Virus record (IMG/VR): IMGVR_UViG_3300042305_001758 | Span: 1 to 25,821 of that record | Length of the DNA stretch: 25,821 bases | From: a virus | Strand: one strand, 5' to 3' | Translations under genes and position numbers: made by a program | Notes under the pieces: model-generated | The model's database searches: none | The model's input: the letters and a program-made list of their open reading frames with translations, nothing else | Told to the model about the DNA's origin: nothing | Shown: piece by piece, positions 7,601 to 14,742 of the stretch | How the letters are laid out: each line of letters opens with the position of its first letter | How positions within the stretch are numbered: position 1 is the first letter of the stretch

Positions 7601-10344
7601 TGTCCACCAAATCCCATCGGACCAACCATCTTTGAAAAGGCCTGTCTATACATCTGAATCATGTTATTGTTAAACTGGTCTTGTAACTGCGCCCTCTCCT
7701 GTCTGTAAGACTCATCGTTTCTGTAGTAATCTCTACTTAAGAAATATTGGTCTTTACTATATTGAGCATTTTGCCCCCATAACTCCATGGGAGAAGGTGA
7801 TCTGTTTATACGAAAAGCGTCTGCTCCACCTTGAGCAAAAATATATCTAAATTGTTCACTGAACGCTTCTAGTGATGTGAAAGTTCCATTTTTAACAGCT
7901 TTTTCAAGTTCCTGCTCAAAAAGGACTTTACCTGGTGCATTTCCTTTATATAGGTTGGGGTTGTTTCGGGTCTTACCATAAAGAGTATTGTATGCCGCAT
8001 CTATCGCGGCAAAGTCGCCCACGATAGGATTTGTTCCTGTCACTGCGGAAACAGCGCGAGCCGTGTTTCTAGCATTACTCGCGTTTCTCATCATCGCGGC
8101 GCCAAGATCAGAGTCTTCATAATCTTGAGCAGTCATTCTATATCTACCAGTTAAATCAAATGGCGTTTTTGGACGGAACACTGGAGGTAACTGATTTATG
8201 AGCCAATTAACCCCGTCCTCAATAAATCCAAACATTAGTTTGGTGATGTCAACAAAAGCACCCGCCAAATTTTTAACCTGTGCAACAACAGCATCTTGTA
8301 CTGAGCCGACACTTTTCATCATTTTTGCAGTGTCGAAAGTTATTATTCCTATAATAATATCAAGAACTCCCATAAACGCGGCAGCCGCGTTTTGTCCAGT
8401 TGTTTTCAGACCAGCCAATAAAACATCATAAACCTTCATCATCGTGTCGCTGAAGAGAAAGTCTTTCATGAAATCAATGAATTTACCGAAACCTTTCATA
8501 ACGGCATCAACAACTTCACCGACTTTAGTATAAAGTGCCATGGCAGGTTCTGAAGTTAATACTTGTCCAAAAAATACTAGCATTGATTTTAATGCATTGA
8601 ACACTACTGATATATTCTTGGTCAAAAAGTCGGTTACCATTCCCTGAACGGTTCTCTTTTTACCGCCCATCATATTACCCATCATATCTTCACCGACTTC
8701 TTGACCTAAATCGATGTCCATTAAGTCTAATAATAAATCAATTATACCAAAAACGCTTCCTAAAAATCCTCCAGCAAACGCCGCTAGCCTGTCTGCAATT
8801 GTCAGTTCTTGTCCCTCTGTTTTACCTAATACAGATTTTAGATTTTTATCATTAAAGAGTGCATTCGACATGCCGTCAAAAACACCAATAATTGCGCCGA
8901 GAGGTTTTGCTATTGCTAAAACTTTTTTGACAATAACATCGAAGTCGCTTATGTCTGCTATAAATTTGAGTGAAGAACCTATTGATTTTCCAATTGAAGA
9001 AAACATTTCAAGAATTCTTGCCATAGGGCCGGCCGTTTTTGCAATGTCACCTACTACAGCAGTTCCTTTTACTGCATCTGCGCCGGTTGCGGCTTTTATG
9101 GCATCTTCAACACCAGCGGCGGCTGGCGCCGCGCGTCCACCTTCGGCGGCTGTCATTTTTGAAGTCTCTAACTTTGCTACATCAATTTCACCAATTCGTA
9201 TTTCTGATGACGTAATCATTGGAGCTTCTAACTTTGAAAAATCCTTCAGATTAAATTCTATAGTCGGCACCTTTTCAGGCATGACAACTTTAATTTCAGG
9301 AAGCTTGATTTCTGGAACCGTAGTCTTAACCGTTCCTATTTGAGAGATAGCTTTAGCAATTTCTTCAAATAAATTAGCTACCGTTCGACCTATCTTAGAC
9401 TCTGAAACTATTTTTATTACATCATCTAATCTAGATTTGAAAATATCAGTAAGTGCTGAAAATTTTCCCTTAACTGATTTTCCGAGTTCATCGAGTTGAT
9501 CGCCAATCACCGCCATATTCACAAGAAAATTGTTTTTAAATTTTCTGAATGCATCGGCTAGATCATCAATTCTTAAAAATTTACCTAAATCTTCTATGCC
9601 TTTTTTGAAAACATTTTTGAAATTTTCAAAAAACGATTTGAACCCGCGCAAAATATCTTCAAAGGAAGATTTTAATCCTTTAAATATATCTTCTAAAAAC
9701 TTAGGAGTTTTTAAATCTTTGAAAACATTTTTGAAAATGTTTTTGAAGTCTTCAAAGAATAGTTTCAATCCTCTTAAGATGTCATCAAAAGAAAATTTTA
9801 GTCCTTTAAATATATCATCTAAATTCGGAAGTCTTTCTAACAGACCCTTTAACTTCTCAAAAAGACTTGATAATAGTTTACCTATATTTTCTAACGTATT
9901 TTTTAGACTTTTGAACATCTCATCTAAAAAAGATATAAATTTTCCTAATTTTTTATCCAAGTCTTCTAAAAATTTTCCAAACATCGCTATCAAAGCAGTA
10001 AGCATTTCTTTCCAAGGATTTTTATCTTTGCTGGTGAAAGCTTTCAATAAATTTTTAAGAGTGTCATTGATCTCTTTTAGTTGACCTAGAATGTCAGTGA
10101 ACAATTTTTTCTGTTCATTGTTTTTTTCTTCATCAAAAGCTTTTTCTCTCTTACGTTCTTCTCTATCTTTTTTTATTTCTTTAGTTTGAGATTCAAAAGC
10201 TTTTTGAAGTCCTGCAACCATGGGACCAAAGACGGCGGGGTTGGCGCCAATAAATGACCCCTTAACCCCGCCTAAGAAATTGCCGGCGGCGCCTTTTATC
10301 GATCCTGTTATTTTTGATGCTAGTGCTTCTGATAGATTTGCCAT
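4600..10344 (-). CDS. Putative tail tape-measure protein (gp29-equivalent), very large
   Basis: This 1914-residue protein is the last gene of the minus operon. Its place directly after the gp26-like chaperone and the 66-aa ORF is where tape-measure genes lie in contractile and siphovirus tails. The N-terminal 350 residues are highly helical, Lys/Phe-rich and periodic, with aromatic residues recurring as in known tape measures. A 42-residue unit is repeated in tandem at bases 9822-9697 and 9696-9571 (LDDIFKGLKFSFDDILRG and LEDIFKGLKSSFEDILRG). Residues about 410-480 are Ala/Gly-rich linkers, about 1115-1200 form a Gly/Met-rich low-complexity stretch, and about 1290-1450 are Gly/Ala/Leu-rich and could contact membrane. 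T4 gp29 has 590 residues, so this is more than three times longer. A GAAGAAG lies upstream of the start. The role is inferred mainly from position and composition; another tail-interior or fibre-like function is possible. Confidence 0.7.
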   Translation of the reverse strand: MANLSEALASKITGSIKGAAGNFLGGVKGSFIGANPAVFGPMVAGLQKAFESQTKEIKKDREERKREKAFDEEKNNEQKKLFTDILGQLKEINDTLKNLLKAFTSKDKNPWKEMLTALIAMFGKFLEDLDKKLGKFISFLDEMFKSLKNTLENIGKLLSSLFEKLKGLLERLPNLDDIFKGLKFSFDDILRGLKLFFEDFKNIFKNVFKDLKTPKFLEDIFKGLKSSFEDILRGFKSFFENFKNVFKKGIEDLGKFLRIDDLADAFRKFKNNFLVNMAVIGDQLDELGKSVKGKFSALTDIFKSRLDDVIKIVSESKIGRTVANLFEEIAKAISQIGTVKTTVPEIKLPEIKVVMPEKVPTIEFNLKDFSKLEAPMITSSEIRIGEIDVAKLETSKMTAAEGGRAAPAAAGVEDAIKAATGADAVKGTAVVGDIAKTAGPMARILEMFSSIGKSIGSSLKFIADISDFDVIVKKVLAIAKPLGAIIGVFDGMSNALFNDKNLKSVLGKTEGQELTIADRLAAFAGGFLGSVFGIIDLLLDLMDIDLGQEVGEDMMGNMMGGKKRTVQGMVTDFLTKNISVVFNALKSMLVFFGQVLTSEPAMALYTKVGEVVDAVMKGFGKFIDFMKDFLFSDTMMKVYDVLLAGLKTTGQNAAAAFMGVLDIIIGIITFDTAKMMKSVGSVQDAVVAQVKNLAGAFVDITKLMFGFIEDGVNWLINQLPPVFRPKTPFDLTGRYRMTAQDYEDSDLGAAMMRNASNARNTARAVSAVTGTNPIVGDFAAIDAAYNTLYGKTRNNPNLYKGNAPGKVLFEQELEKAVKNGTFTSLEAFSEQFRYIFAQGGADAFRINRSPSPMELWGQNAQYSKDQYFLSRDYYRNDESYRQERAQLQDQFNNNMIQMYRQAFSKMVGPMGFGGQTSRAGYNIANQPGIVEGFIRGGTKIFGDQMGAPMAYIFNNLAGNYLDQFINNTMAPALGMKAGQLNRSINNLIASRQFRPQMKQVERELANSRNELVKLEKETGFSMAELIKAGAAGGFDANQQQRYGALVSLRQQISQRETIYKSLKDQEKKYKDMALEDIIFGLSGVPTGIRSFLGYEQGLNQLAISLGMASASPFAPIFGTTGAAGMGGMYGGMRGFGGIGGGTMIGMPGGGMMTPSTIYGYPMMTSGGFNPYAPMGGMGGVPYGPYYSGPSQMPFMATFPGEQDILALESGMAGTPSAMSRLSRSMPAMVPLLSYALTRQLGNKIGVKGLLGNMAMMNVASPVISSLLGSLQMFGGKGLSSFSLTGSLSNALGLKGITGASTMGEIGMGVAGSVNNLLGGGMIPGLAKLLTSGGSSLMSSALAQGAFGPAGFTSLGGQLGAGMANFGAGMSMGTGSLSGFSGAMSTGGATAGGALAGSLLGGFSSYGLAEGLSGGYSINKNFNKLVGAAAMIPGLTPFAPLIGLGGAVLNRLFGMKAKEYTDYGIRGTLGEDATSLEQYKNWFQKGGRYRSDRSGTEVSAVDQASLDAIGGAISSRNELVRSYGQILGYGDEAAQKTRNFTQQISMSLKGLDEAGMAKAFGDMITSFSNNMIQTVYAGVEKFKFANEELIQTMANLANSTIIFDDAMFKLGFTADKLSETFRSKTLADLAGFKQSLIGTFGGDTLDQQRENFSRVVGTYFDIMYTETEKNMYIMESNRKRMAQETEKIVSGFQGTELFKQVEGLQEFSKVLTGEGVIDVEATLRKNYDTFRGVVESLNKKDTSMGFKLMDFADEFDNALKAFINLEVEKQEKAKETEQVVTDLVAPFANYVGEVSSSIGYTGEYAVGSFGGLAQTYVDSPTYTPYFSSQPSTQVSSGTSGASGEFLVTGGYTGTTNQGGSAAGGSTNPLYIDNSVNASTSSPTAIIMNDDKVRDYHPILNSNDRNLTNGFFLARV
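9571..9822 (-). repeat. Two tandem 42-codon repeats in the tape-measure gene
   Basis: Two adjacent 126-bp units (9822-9697 and 9696-9571 in reading order) encode similar 42-residue segments. Each follows L-(D/E)-D-I-F-K-G-L-K, then S-F-(D/E)-D-I-L-R-G, then F-F-E-(D/N)-F-K-N-(I/V)-F-K. The DNA has diverged at third positions, so the duplication is not very recent. The segments are amphipathic with Phe at regular spacing. Confidence 0.85.
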
Positions 10345-10347
10345 ATA

Positions 10348-10548
10348 TTATCTTCTTCGTTTGCTTTTTGCCTCAGCCTCTTGAGACTTGATTCGTTCGT
10401 TTTCTTCTTTCAAAAACTGAGTTAACAAAGTAATATAGATTTCTCTTTCAAAGGGCATCATTTCTTCAAGTTCAGTTAAACTGTATTTATGATGTTGCAT
10501 GAGGGCAAAATTAGTCTTGTAGTGCGTAACTAAGTCCTCACTAGACAT
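10348..10548 (-). CDS. Tail assembly chaperone T-segment (66 aa), likely expressed by -1 frameshift from gp26
   Basis: This 66-residue, charged, helical protein (TELEEMMPFEREIYITLLTQ, then a Lys/Arg/Glu-rich tail ending in RRR) lies between gp26 and the tape measure. It takes the place of T4 gp51 but is far shorter than T4 gp51 (249 aa), so I do not give it that name. Its ATG is two bases after the gp26 TAG and has no purine-rich ribosome site. Its frame is open upstream through GCG, CTA, CGG into the T TTT TTC heptamer at the end of gp26, so a -1 slip would fuse it to gp26 (314 residues in total). This matches the G/GT layout of other tailed phages. Coupled re-initiation at the ATG is the alternative. 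Confidence 0.65.
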   Translation of the reverse strand: MSSEDLVTHYKTNFALMQHHKYSLTELEEMMPFEREIYITLLTQFLKEENERIKSQEAEAKSKRRR

Positions 10549-10550
10549 CG

Positions 10551-11291
10551 CTAGCCGAAAAAATTTGCCATTCCTTCCATTTCTACTTTATCGCTAGCGC
10601 CACAGCCTTCGCATTTCCATTTGACTACATGTTTTAGTTTTGGCATTGAGTTAAAGAACTGTGCAAGTTTTCCAAATTGCTCTTGCGACAAGTCGTTTAT
10701 GAATGCCATCAATTCTTCTTTTGTTGATTCTGAAGCGGGATAAACATTTTCAGCATCAAAAATGTAATCGATACTCTCGACGATAACAGAAACAACTGAA
10801 TCAATTTGATTCTGTGGTCCGAGTTGTTGCAGCCGATTAGCAAGTGCAACAGTAGGATATCTTAAGACAACACCGACTTTTGATTCGTCATCGATAATAA
10901 TTTTATTGGTGTGCCCTTCTTCCTTCTGCACTTCAACTTCTAACAGATTTAAAGTTTGTGAAGTTACGTGAGAACACTCAACACCCTTTGAATTTTTCCC
11001 ATCATTATGTTTTAGTTTAAGTTCAATCGTTTCTCCAATTGATTTTGCACGAAGCCGTAAGAAAAAATATTCCAAATCAAACATCGGCAAATCATCTACG
11101 TCAATCTCATCGACTGCGCAATTATTAATGATTTGCTTGATCGCTCGAAACATTTCTTCCGTTTCTTGGCTCTCTAGCGCCATCAAAAGTAGTTTTTGTT
11201 CTTTCACTAAGAAAGGTCTGTATTTGATAGATTTTCCAGTTGAAGGAATTTTCAATTCAAATATTGGTGATTTAAGTTTTGGTAAAGCCAT
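10551..11291 (-). CDS. 26: gp26-like baseplate hub / tail assembly chaperone protein
   Basis: This 246-residue protein is similar in size to T4 gp26 (208) and is preceded by GAGGAG at good spacing. The N-terminal region has KSIKYRPFLVKEQKLLLMAL (residues 18-37), the recognisable start of the T4 baseplate/gp26 family. A C-terminal CEGCG (228-232) suggests a partial zinc-ribbon-like element. gp26 is listed as a baseplate hub component in T4, but in many contractile phages the protein in this place is a tape-measure chaperone. The gene ends AAT TTT TTC GGC TAG: the T TTT TTC heptamer sits two codons before the stop, and the -1 frame continues into the following 66-aa ORF. Confidence 0.8.
   Translation of the reverse strand: MALPKLKSPIFELKIPSTGKSIKYRPFLVKEQKLLLMALESQETEEMFRAIKQIINNCAVDEIDVDDLPMFDLEYFFLRLRAKSIGETIELKLKHNDGKNSKGVECSHVTSQTLNLLEVEVQKEEGHTNKIIIDDESKVGVVLRYPTVALANRLQQLGPQNQIDSVVSVIVESIDYIFDAENVYPASESTKEELMAFINDLSQEQFGKLAQFFNSMPKLKHVVKWKCEGCGASDKVEMEGMANFFG
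10557..10563 (-). promoter_or_regulatory. Candidate -1 ribosomal frameshift site (T TTT TTC)
   Basis: The minus-strand heptamer T TTT TTC is in the correct X XXY YYZ phase for the gp26 frame (AAT TTT TTC GGC TAG). After a -1 slip the next codons are CGG CTA GCG ATG, which run without a stop into the 66-aa ORF. Only a weak CTAG/CTAG hairpin is visible just downstream, so any stimulatory structure is unproven. Confidence 0.65.
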
Positions 11292-11330
11292 TTTCTACTC
11301 CTCGTTCAATAAAATAACAACTAAAAATTA

Positions 11331-12095
11331 TTATACCCGTCCTGCGCGTGCTTTTGCGGCCGCAAGAACGTCAGATGGACTTGATTGTCCAGCAAGAGCT
11401 AATTTTAAAACATCGGCCGGATTTACAGTAGCAGCAGGCACAACTGCTGGTGCAAATTCAACCACATGATATCTATATGATATGGTGGCAGAAAATCTCT
11501 GATATGTATTCTGTTCTTCCCAATTTAAATTCATAGTGCTTAGTTGAATTGGATAAGCTTCGTATAAAGTATATCGCGCAACAACACTTCCAGAATTATT
11601 AGTGTGATACAGTCTAACTTGACCAGTGGCATATTGATCATAGTATTTAATCAATCCAGCCTTTGATCCCATACCTCCGCCGGCCAAATTAGTATTATTC
11701 ACAATATTTTCCATCCATACCTCAAAAAATGCTCTCTCTATCATATCTTCACCTGCCATGATAGTTAGATTTATATCACTGTATGTAGTATCATATGCGT
11801 GTTTGGTTGTCGGACCAAAAGAAACATCTTCTGATGTAGCAATTGTTTTTCCTGGAAGTTCAGAAGATTCGCATCTAAACATAAAAGAATCGTTTATGCC
11901 TCTTGTTGCACTAAAACTTGATGCAAGTCTATCGAACCATGTTTTTCCCGATTGAACAGCACTACCAGAAATATCAGATTTCAATCTATTAATTATGGCA
12001 TTTCTTATGTACTCTGGTGCATCAATTTCTGCATAGAAATTATTTGGTCTAGTTAAGTTATCTAACTTACTCTTAAACGATGATAGTGCAAACAT
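11331..12095 (-). CDS. 54: gp54-like baseplate tail-tube initiator (gp19 tube fold)
   Basis: Taking the start at 12095 gives 254 residues. This ATG is one base past the stop of the upstream gene and follows an AGAGAG ribosome-like site. The longer frame (from 12176) would overlap that gene by 80 nt and add a charged, unconserved tail. The protein starts MFALSSFKSKLDNLTRPNNF, as tube-fold proteins do. ESSELPGKTIATSEDVSFGP and AFFEVWMENIVNN follow the tail-tube (gp19/gp54) pattern in order: a C-E-x-x-x-L-P-G strand, then the R-A-F-x-x-W helix. It is longer than T4 gp19 (163) and nearer gp54 (320). gp54 starts tube growth on the gp48 cap. Its location next to gp4, gp26 and gp48 favours gp54 over the tube monomer, which is expected elsewhere beside the sheath gene. 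Confidence 0.7.
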   Translation of the reverse strand: MFALSSFKSKLDNLTRPNNFYAEIDAPEYIRNAIINRLKSDISGSAVQSGKTWFDRLASSFSATRGINDSFMFRCESSELPGKTIATSEDVSFGPTTKHAYDTTYSDINLTIMAGEDMIERAFFEVWMENIVNNTNLAGGGMGSKAGLIKYYDQYATGQVRLYHTNNSGSVVARYTLYEAYPIQLSTMNLNWEEQNTYQRFSATISYRYHVVEFAPAVVPAATVNPADVLKLALAGQSSPSDVLAAAKARAGRV

Positions 12096-12096
12096 A

Positions 12097-12690
12097 TTAG
12101 ATTTTCTCTCTGCTTTCTTTCCAGATTGTATCTTTTGAAGACTTTCTAAATCTTTCTGTTGGTAAGAACAGTGCAATGTCCCATTCTTTAGCAGTTATTT
12201 CTAAAAATGGTGATCGAACATGCGAATTTAAATATTTTTTTAGTGTAGGTTTAAATGCTTTATATTTAGACGCACGTTTTAATATGCTATATGTTAAAAT
12301 CACTTTTGTATTTTCATCATATTTTCTGTCGGTTGTAGTTGAATATATTGCATTCATCAAATTAGCACGTAGAATTAAAGGTAAATAGTGAAAATTAATA
12401 CCTAAAAACCCGTCCGAATGAGTTTCTACTGGAAATATTAATGGAAAAGTGTCATAATATGGCAAATCCATTTTTGTTTTTGGATCATATACGAACATGT
12501 ACATGTTTCCAAGTTCTAATCTAGAAACTTTTCTTTTTGGATCAAAAGATTGTTGAACTCTTCCTGGTGAAACTCTATTAGAAGCTATTTGAGTTGCCGC
12601 GTCACGATACCAATCTCTGGCAAAAAGAGTTCTGCCAGGAAGAATATTGGCGGAGACTCCTTTATCTATGATTTGTTTAAAAATTAGCAT
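12097..12690 (-). CDS. Conserved T4-like phage protein of unknown function (197 aa)
   Basis: I do not recognise a function. The 197-residue protein has a central MYMFVYDPKTKMDLPYYDTF (residues 63-82), then GFLGINFHYLPLILRANLMN, and ends with WDIALFLPTERFRKSSKDTIW. Similar blocks recur, from memory, in marine T4-like phages as an unassigned gene near the tail operon. There are no cysteines, signal peptide or membrane segments. The neighbours are gp4 upstream (head completion) and gp54 downstream, so a virion or neck/baseplate assembly role is likely. In T4, gp2 (a DNA-end protector) is near gp4 and could be a functional counterpart, but I see no sequence support. A variant late promoter (CATAAATA) lies 25 nt upstream of its start. 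Confidence 0.7.
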   Translation of the reverse strand: MLIFKQIIDKGVSANILPGRTLFARDWYRDAATQIASNRVSPGRVQQSFDPKRKVSRLELGNMYMFVYDPKTKMDLPYYDTFPLIFPVETHSDGFLGINFHYLPLILRANLMNAIYSTTTDRKYDENTKVILTYSILKRASKYKAFKPTLKKYLNSHVRSPFLEITAKEWDIALFLPTERFRKSSKDTIWKESREKI

Positions 12691-12715
12691 TTAAGATTCC
12701 GAGTTTCATTGATTC

Positions 12716-12723
12716 TATTTATG
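12716..12723 (-). promoter_or_regulatory. Late promoter-like CATAAATA upstream of the 197-aa gene
   Basis: On the minus strand the sequence reads CATAAATA, one base off the T4 late consensus TATAAATA and matching the NATAAATA form reported for marine T4-like phages. It overlaps the gp4 stop codon and ends 25 nt before the next start. It could drive the 197-aa gene, gp54, gp26 and the tape measure. T4 late promoters have no -35 element. Confidence 0.5.
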
Positions 12724-13159
12724 TCAATTCTTTTTCAGTAATTATCTTAAATTCAAAATTTTTGTCTTTGCAATATTCAATTGCTGCTTTCCATTTTGCT
12801 TGATTCACACCCCATGTCATAACTTCGTTTAGATATCGTCTTGTTGGCTTGGAACTACTTTCTGGTTTGTTGGGTGGCTTTGTTTGCGAAGAAGGCTTTA
12901 TTTCAATTAAATTTTTCTTAATATTACCGTGTAAATCTCGATATTTTACGTAAAAATCTACAAAGTATCTGTGCCATTTCTTGTCAATAGGAGAATAATA
13001 TGGTATGACAACTTCCTCCGATGACCATTCTAGTATCGATGGGTTATTGTCGCAATAAACCATGAATCTTCGCTCCAATAAACTTCGGTAAACTATGTTG
13101 GTCGGGTCTCCAGCATATTTCTGATAGTTTTTAGGTTTAAATTTTCCTTTGTACGCCAT
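12719..13159 (-). CDS. 4: Head completion protein gp4 (TnsA-like nuclease fold)
   Basis: This 146-residue protein matches T4 gp4 in size (150). It opens with a basic stretch and then has NIVYRSLLERRFMVYCDNNP (residues 21-40), SEEVVIPYYSP and YFVDFYVKYRD (65-75), then NLIEIKP (83-89). E29, D68 and E86-x-K88 have the order and spacing of a PD-(D/E)xK nuclease as in TnsA N-terminal-type proteins. gp4 (called gp50/gp4 in T4) is needed to finish filled heads so that tails can join; the nuclease-like fold suggests trimming or protecting DNA at the portal, although its activity is unproven. It is the first gene of the minus operon, 31 bp from the divergent gp48. No clear ribosome site precedes the ATG. 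Confidence 0.85.
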   Translation of the reverse strand: MAYKGKFKPKNYQKYAGDPTNIVYRSLLERRFMVYCDNNPSILEWSSEEVVIPYYSPIDKKWHRYFVDFYVKYRDLHGNIKKNLIEIKPSSQTKPPNKPESSSKPTRRYLNEVMTWGVNQAKWKAAIEYCKDKNFEFKIITEKELT

Positions 13160-13164
13160 AGTAT

Positions 13165-13172
13165 TATAAATA
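13165..13172 (+). promoter_or_regulatory. Late promoter TATAAATA upstream of gp48
   Basis: A perfect T4 late consensus, TATAAATA, ends 18 nt before the gp48 start. It is followed by AAAAGGAGAAAT, an excellent ribosome site. It lies in the 31-bp gap between divergent gp4 and gp48. No matching motif was found for the minus strand in this gap. Confidence 0.8.
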
Positions 13173-13190
13173 AGTTAAAAGGAGAAATAT

Positions 13191-14222
13191 ATGTCAACGA
13201 TAACTACTTTTGCATTAGTGGCCGACAATCAAACCACATCATATCCAGATGACAATGGATATAGAGTAGCAGAGCCCAGGCGCACGAATGCCATAGGAAG
13301 ATATGCTACGGCCGGCCTTGCCGGTAAAAACATTCAATATCCATATCCTGGTAGCCAAACTAATTCATTTAATGTTCCATTGATTAAATTTGTATTTCTA
13401 GATGGTTATGCTGAAAGAATATCCGACACACCAATAGTATTTATAAGAATGCCTAATCAATTTAACATATCAGATTTTTCAGAATACAGTAGAACAGAAG
13501 CAATATTTGGATCCAGTACAGACTTTGGTATGCTTTCAGATATGGTGTTTAACGAAAATAAAACCAAATCTGGATTTGATGCCGCAAACTTTGGATTAAC
13601 TGCCGCAGAAGCCATGAAATACGCAACACAAAAAGGCTTAACTAATGTGCAAGGATTTATTCAATCTGCTGGACTGAACAACATTGGTCAAGCCGAATTT
13701 AGTGCTAGATCAGCGGTGAATCCATTTACACAATTGCTTTACAAAGGTCCTCAGTATAGAAAATATCAAATTCCTGTTTCGATAAAACCCAAAAACAAAG
13801 AAGACGCCCGCGCGGCACTTGACATAATTTCTGTGTTTAGAATAGCATCGTCTCCATCTGTTCCTAGCACAACAGGAATTTCAGTAGGGGAAAAAACAAT
13901 CGGATCCGGAACATCATTTCTATTTGGATATCCGCACTTGACACAATTTGATATTCAATTTAAAGTTGATGGAAATATCAAAAAAATATTTAGAAGTAAG
14001 CCGTGTGTAATAGATTCTGTTGCTGTAGATTATGGTGGACAGAAAATGACATTTTTCGAAGATGGTGTTCCCACAGAAATGAATTTAACTATTCAATTGA
14101 CTGAAATTGTTCCAAGAACTCTTGGTGATTCCCTCACAGACGCTAAAATAGGGGACACTTCAACAAAAGTGGAAACAGATCCAACCAGATCGTCAGACCT
14201 TAATTACAGAACCATAAGATAA
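13191..14222 (+). CDS. 48: Baseplate tail-tube cap gp48
   Basis: This 343-residue protein is near the size of T4 gp48 (364). Residues 64-90 (IKFVFLDGYAERISDTPIVF then RMPNQFNI) read as the start of a tube-fold domain. Later, QLLYKGPQYRKYQIPVSIKP (residues 181-200) and EDARAALDIISVFRIASSPS (203-222) follow the pattern of gp48-family proteins, in which an RR/YR-K-F strand precedes an E/D-A helix and a P. It would cap the central hub and serve as the platform on which gp54 and the gp19 tube grow. It is the first gene of the plus baseplate operon, with a perfect late promoter and GGAG site. Assigned from motif and order; it could equally be called a gp48/gp54-family initiator. Confidence 0.75.
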   Translation: MSTITTFALVADNQTTSYPDDNGYRVAEPRRTNAIGRYATAGLAGKNIQYPYPGSQTNSFNVPLIKFVFLDGYAERISDTPIVFIRMPNQFNISDFSEYSRTEAIFGSSTDFGMLSDMVFNENKTKSGFDAANFGLTAAEAMKYATQKGLTNVQGFIQSAGLNNIGQAEFSARSAVNPFTQLLYKGPQYRKYQIPVSIKPKNKEDARAALDIISVFRIASSPSVPSTTGISVGEKTIGSGTSFLFGYPHLTQFDIQFKVDGNIKKIFRSKPCVIDSVAVDYGGQKMTFFEDGVPTEMNLTIQLTEIVPRTLGDSLTDAKIGDTSTKVETDPTRSSDLNYRTIR

Positions 14223-14223
14223 A

Positions 14224-14736
14224 ATGTATCAATATTATCCAAAGATATTATATTCAGTAAATGAATTTGATAAAATCAAAGCCGTTGATATTACCAAATC
14301 TGCAAAAGTAAAAAATCTTATATTATCATCTTCGGACTCAAATTATTTACGAAGATATGTTGTTCAGAATGGAGAAAGGCCTGATATTGTGTCTTTTAAA
14401 TTATATGATTCTCCAAAGTATGAATACTTATTACTTCTTGTCAATAATATCGTAAGCATATACGATGATTGGCCAAAAGATTATGAAACATTTAACAAAT
14501 ACATAGAAGAAAAATACGGATCAATATCATATGCAATGTCAAACTATGCATATCACTACACCTCAGAAGGTGTAATTGTAAGTGAGGAATATTGGCAATC
14601 TCTTTCTGGATCGTCAAAATATAGAGAAACTTTTTTTGAATATGAAACTAGACTTAATATAAAAAAAGCTAGAATAAAAGTTTTAGATTTTCCATACATT
14701 ATTCAGTTTGAAACTGGACTTCGAGAATTATTATAA
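14224..14736 (+). CDS. 53: Baseplate wedge protein gp53
   Basis: This 170-residue protein (T4 gp53: 196) begins MYQYYPKILYS. It contains VQNGERPDIVSFKLYDSPKY (residues 47-66) and YLLLLVNNIVSIYDDWP (68-84), the typical LysM-like block of gp53 in which a compact fold binds gp6, gp25 and the hub. In T4 it is the last wedge component, and its addition lets wedges assemble around the hub. The gene starts one base after the gp48 stop. Order gp48-gp53-hub is consistent with co-expression of the inner baseplate. The start was chosen as the only ATG that gives the full N-terminal block. Confidence 0.85.
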   Translation: MYQYYPKILYSVNEFDKIKAVDITKSAKVKNLILSSSDSNYLRRYVVQNGERPDIVSFKLYDSPKYEYLLLLVNNIVSIYDDWPKDYETFNKYIEEKYGSISYAMSNYAYHYTSEGVIVSEEYWQSLSGSSKYRETFFEYETRLNIKKARIKVLDFPYIIQFETGLRELL

Positions 14737-14742
14737 TTAACT

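Noticed and set aside
8714-9343. 209-codon + frame inside the tape-measure gene
   Set aside because: Low-complexity Ser/Pro/Ala translation from the antisense of an Ala/Gly-rich region; no motif.
9530-10084. 184-codon + frame inside the tape-measure gene
   Set aside because: Repetitive F/S/N/K antisense of the amphipathic repeats; no support as a gene.
10472-10490. CATAAATA on the minus strand inside the 66-aa ORF
   Set aside because: Arises from conserved codons for HHKY; it lies in coding sequence with a coupled gene downstream, so there is no reason to call a promoter.
12096-12176. Longer start for the gp54-like gene at 12176
   Set aside because: Overlaps the 197-aa gene by 80 nt and adds a charged tail; the ATG at 12095 lies one base past that gene's stop and starts a typical tube-fold N-terminus.
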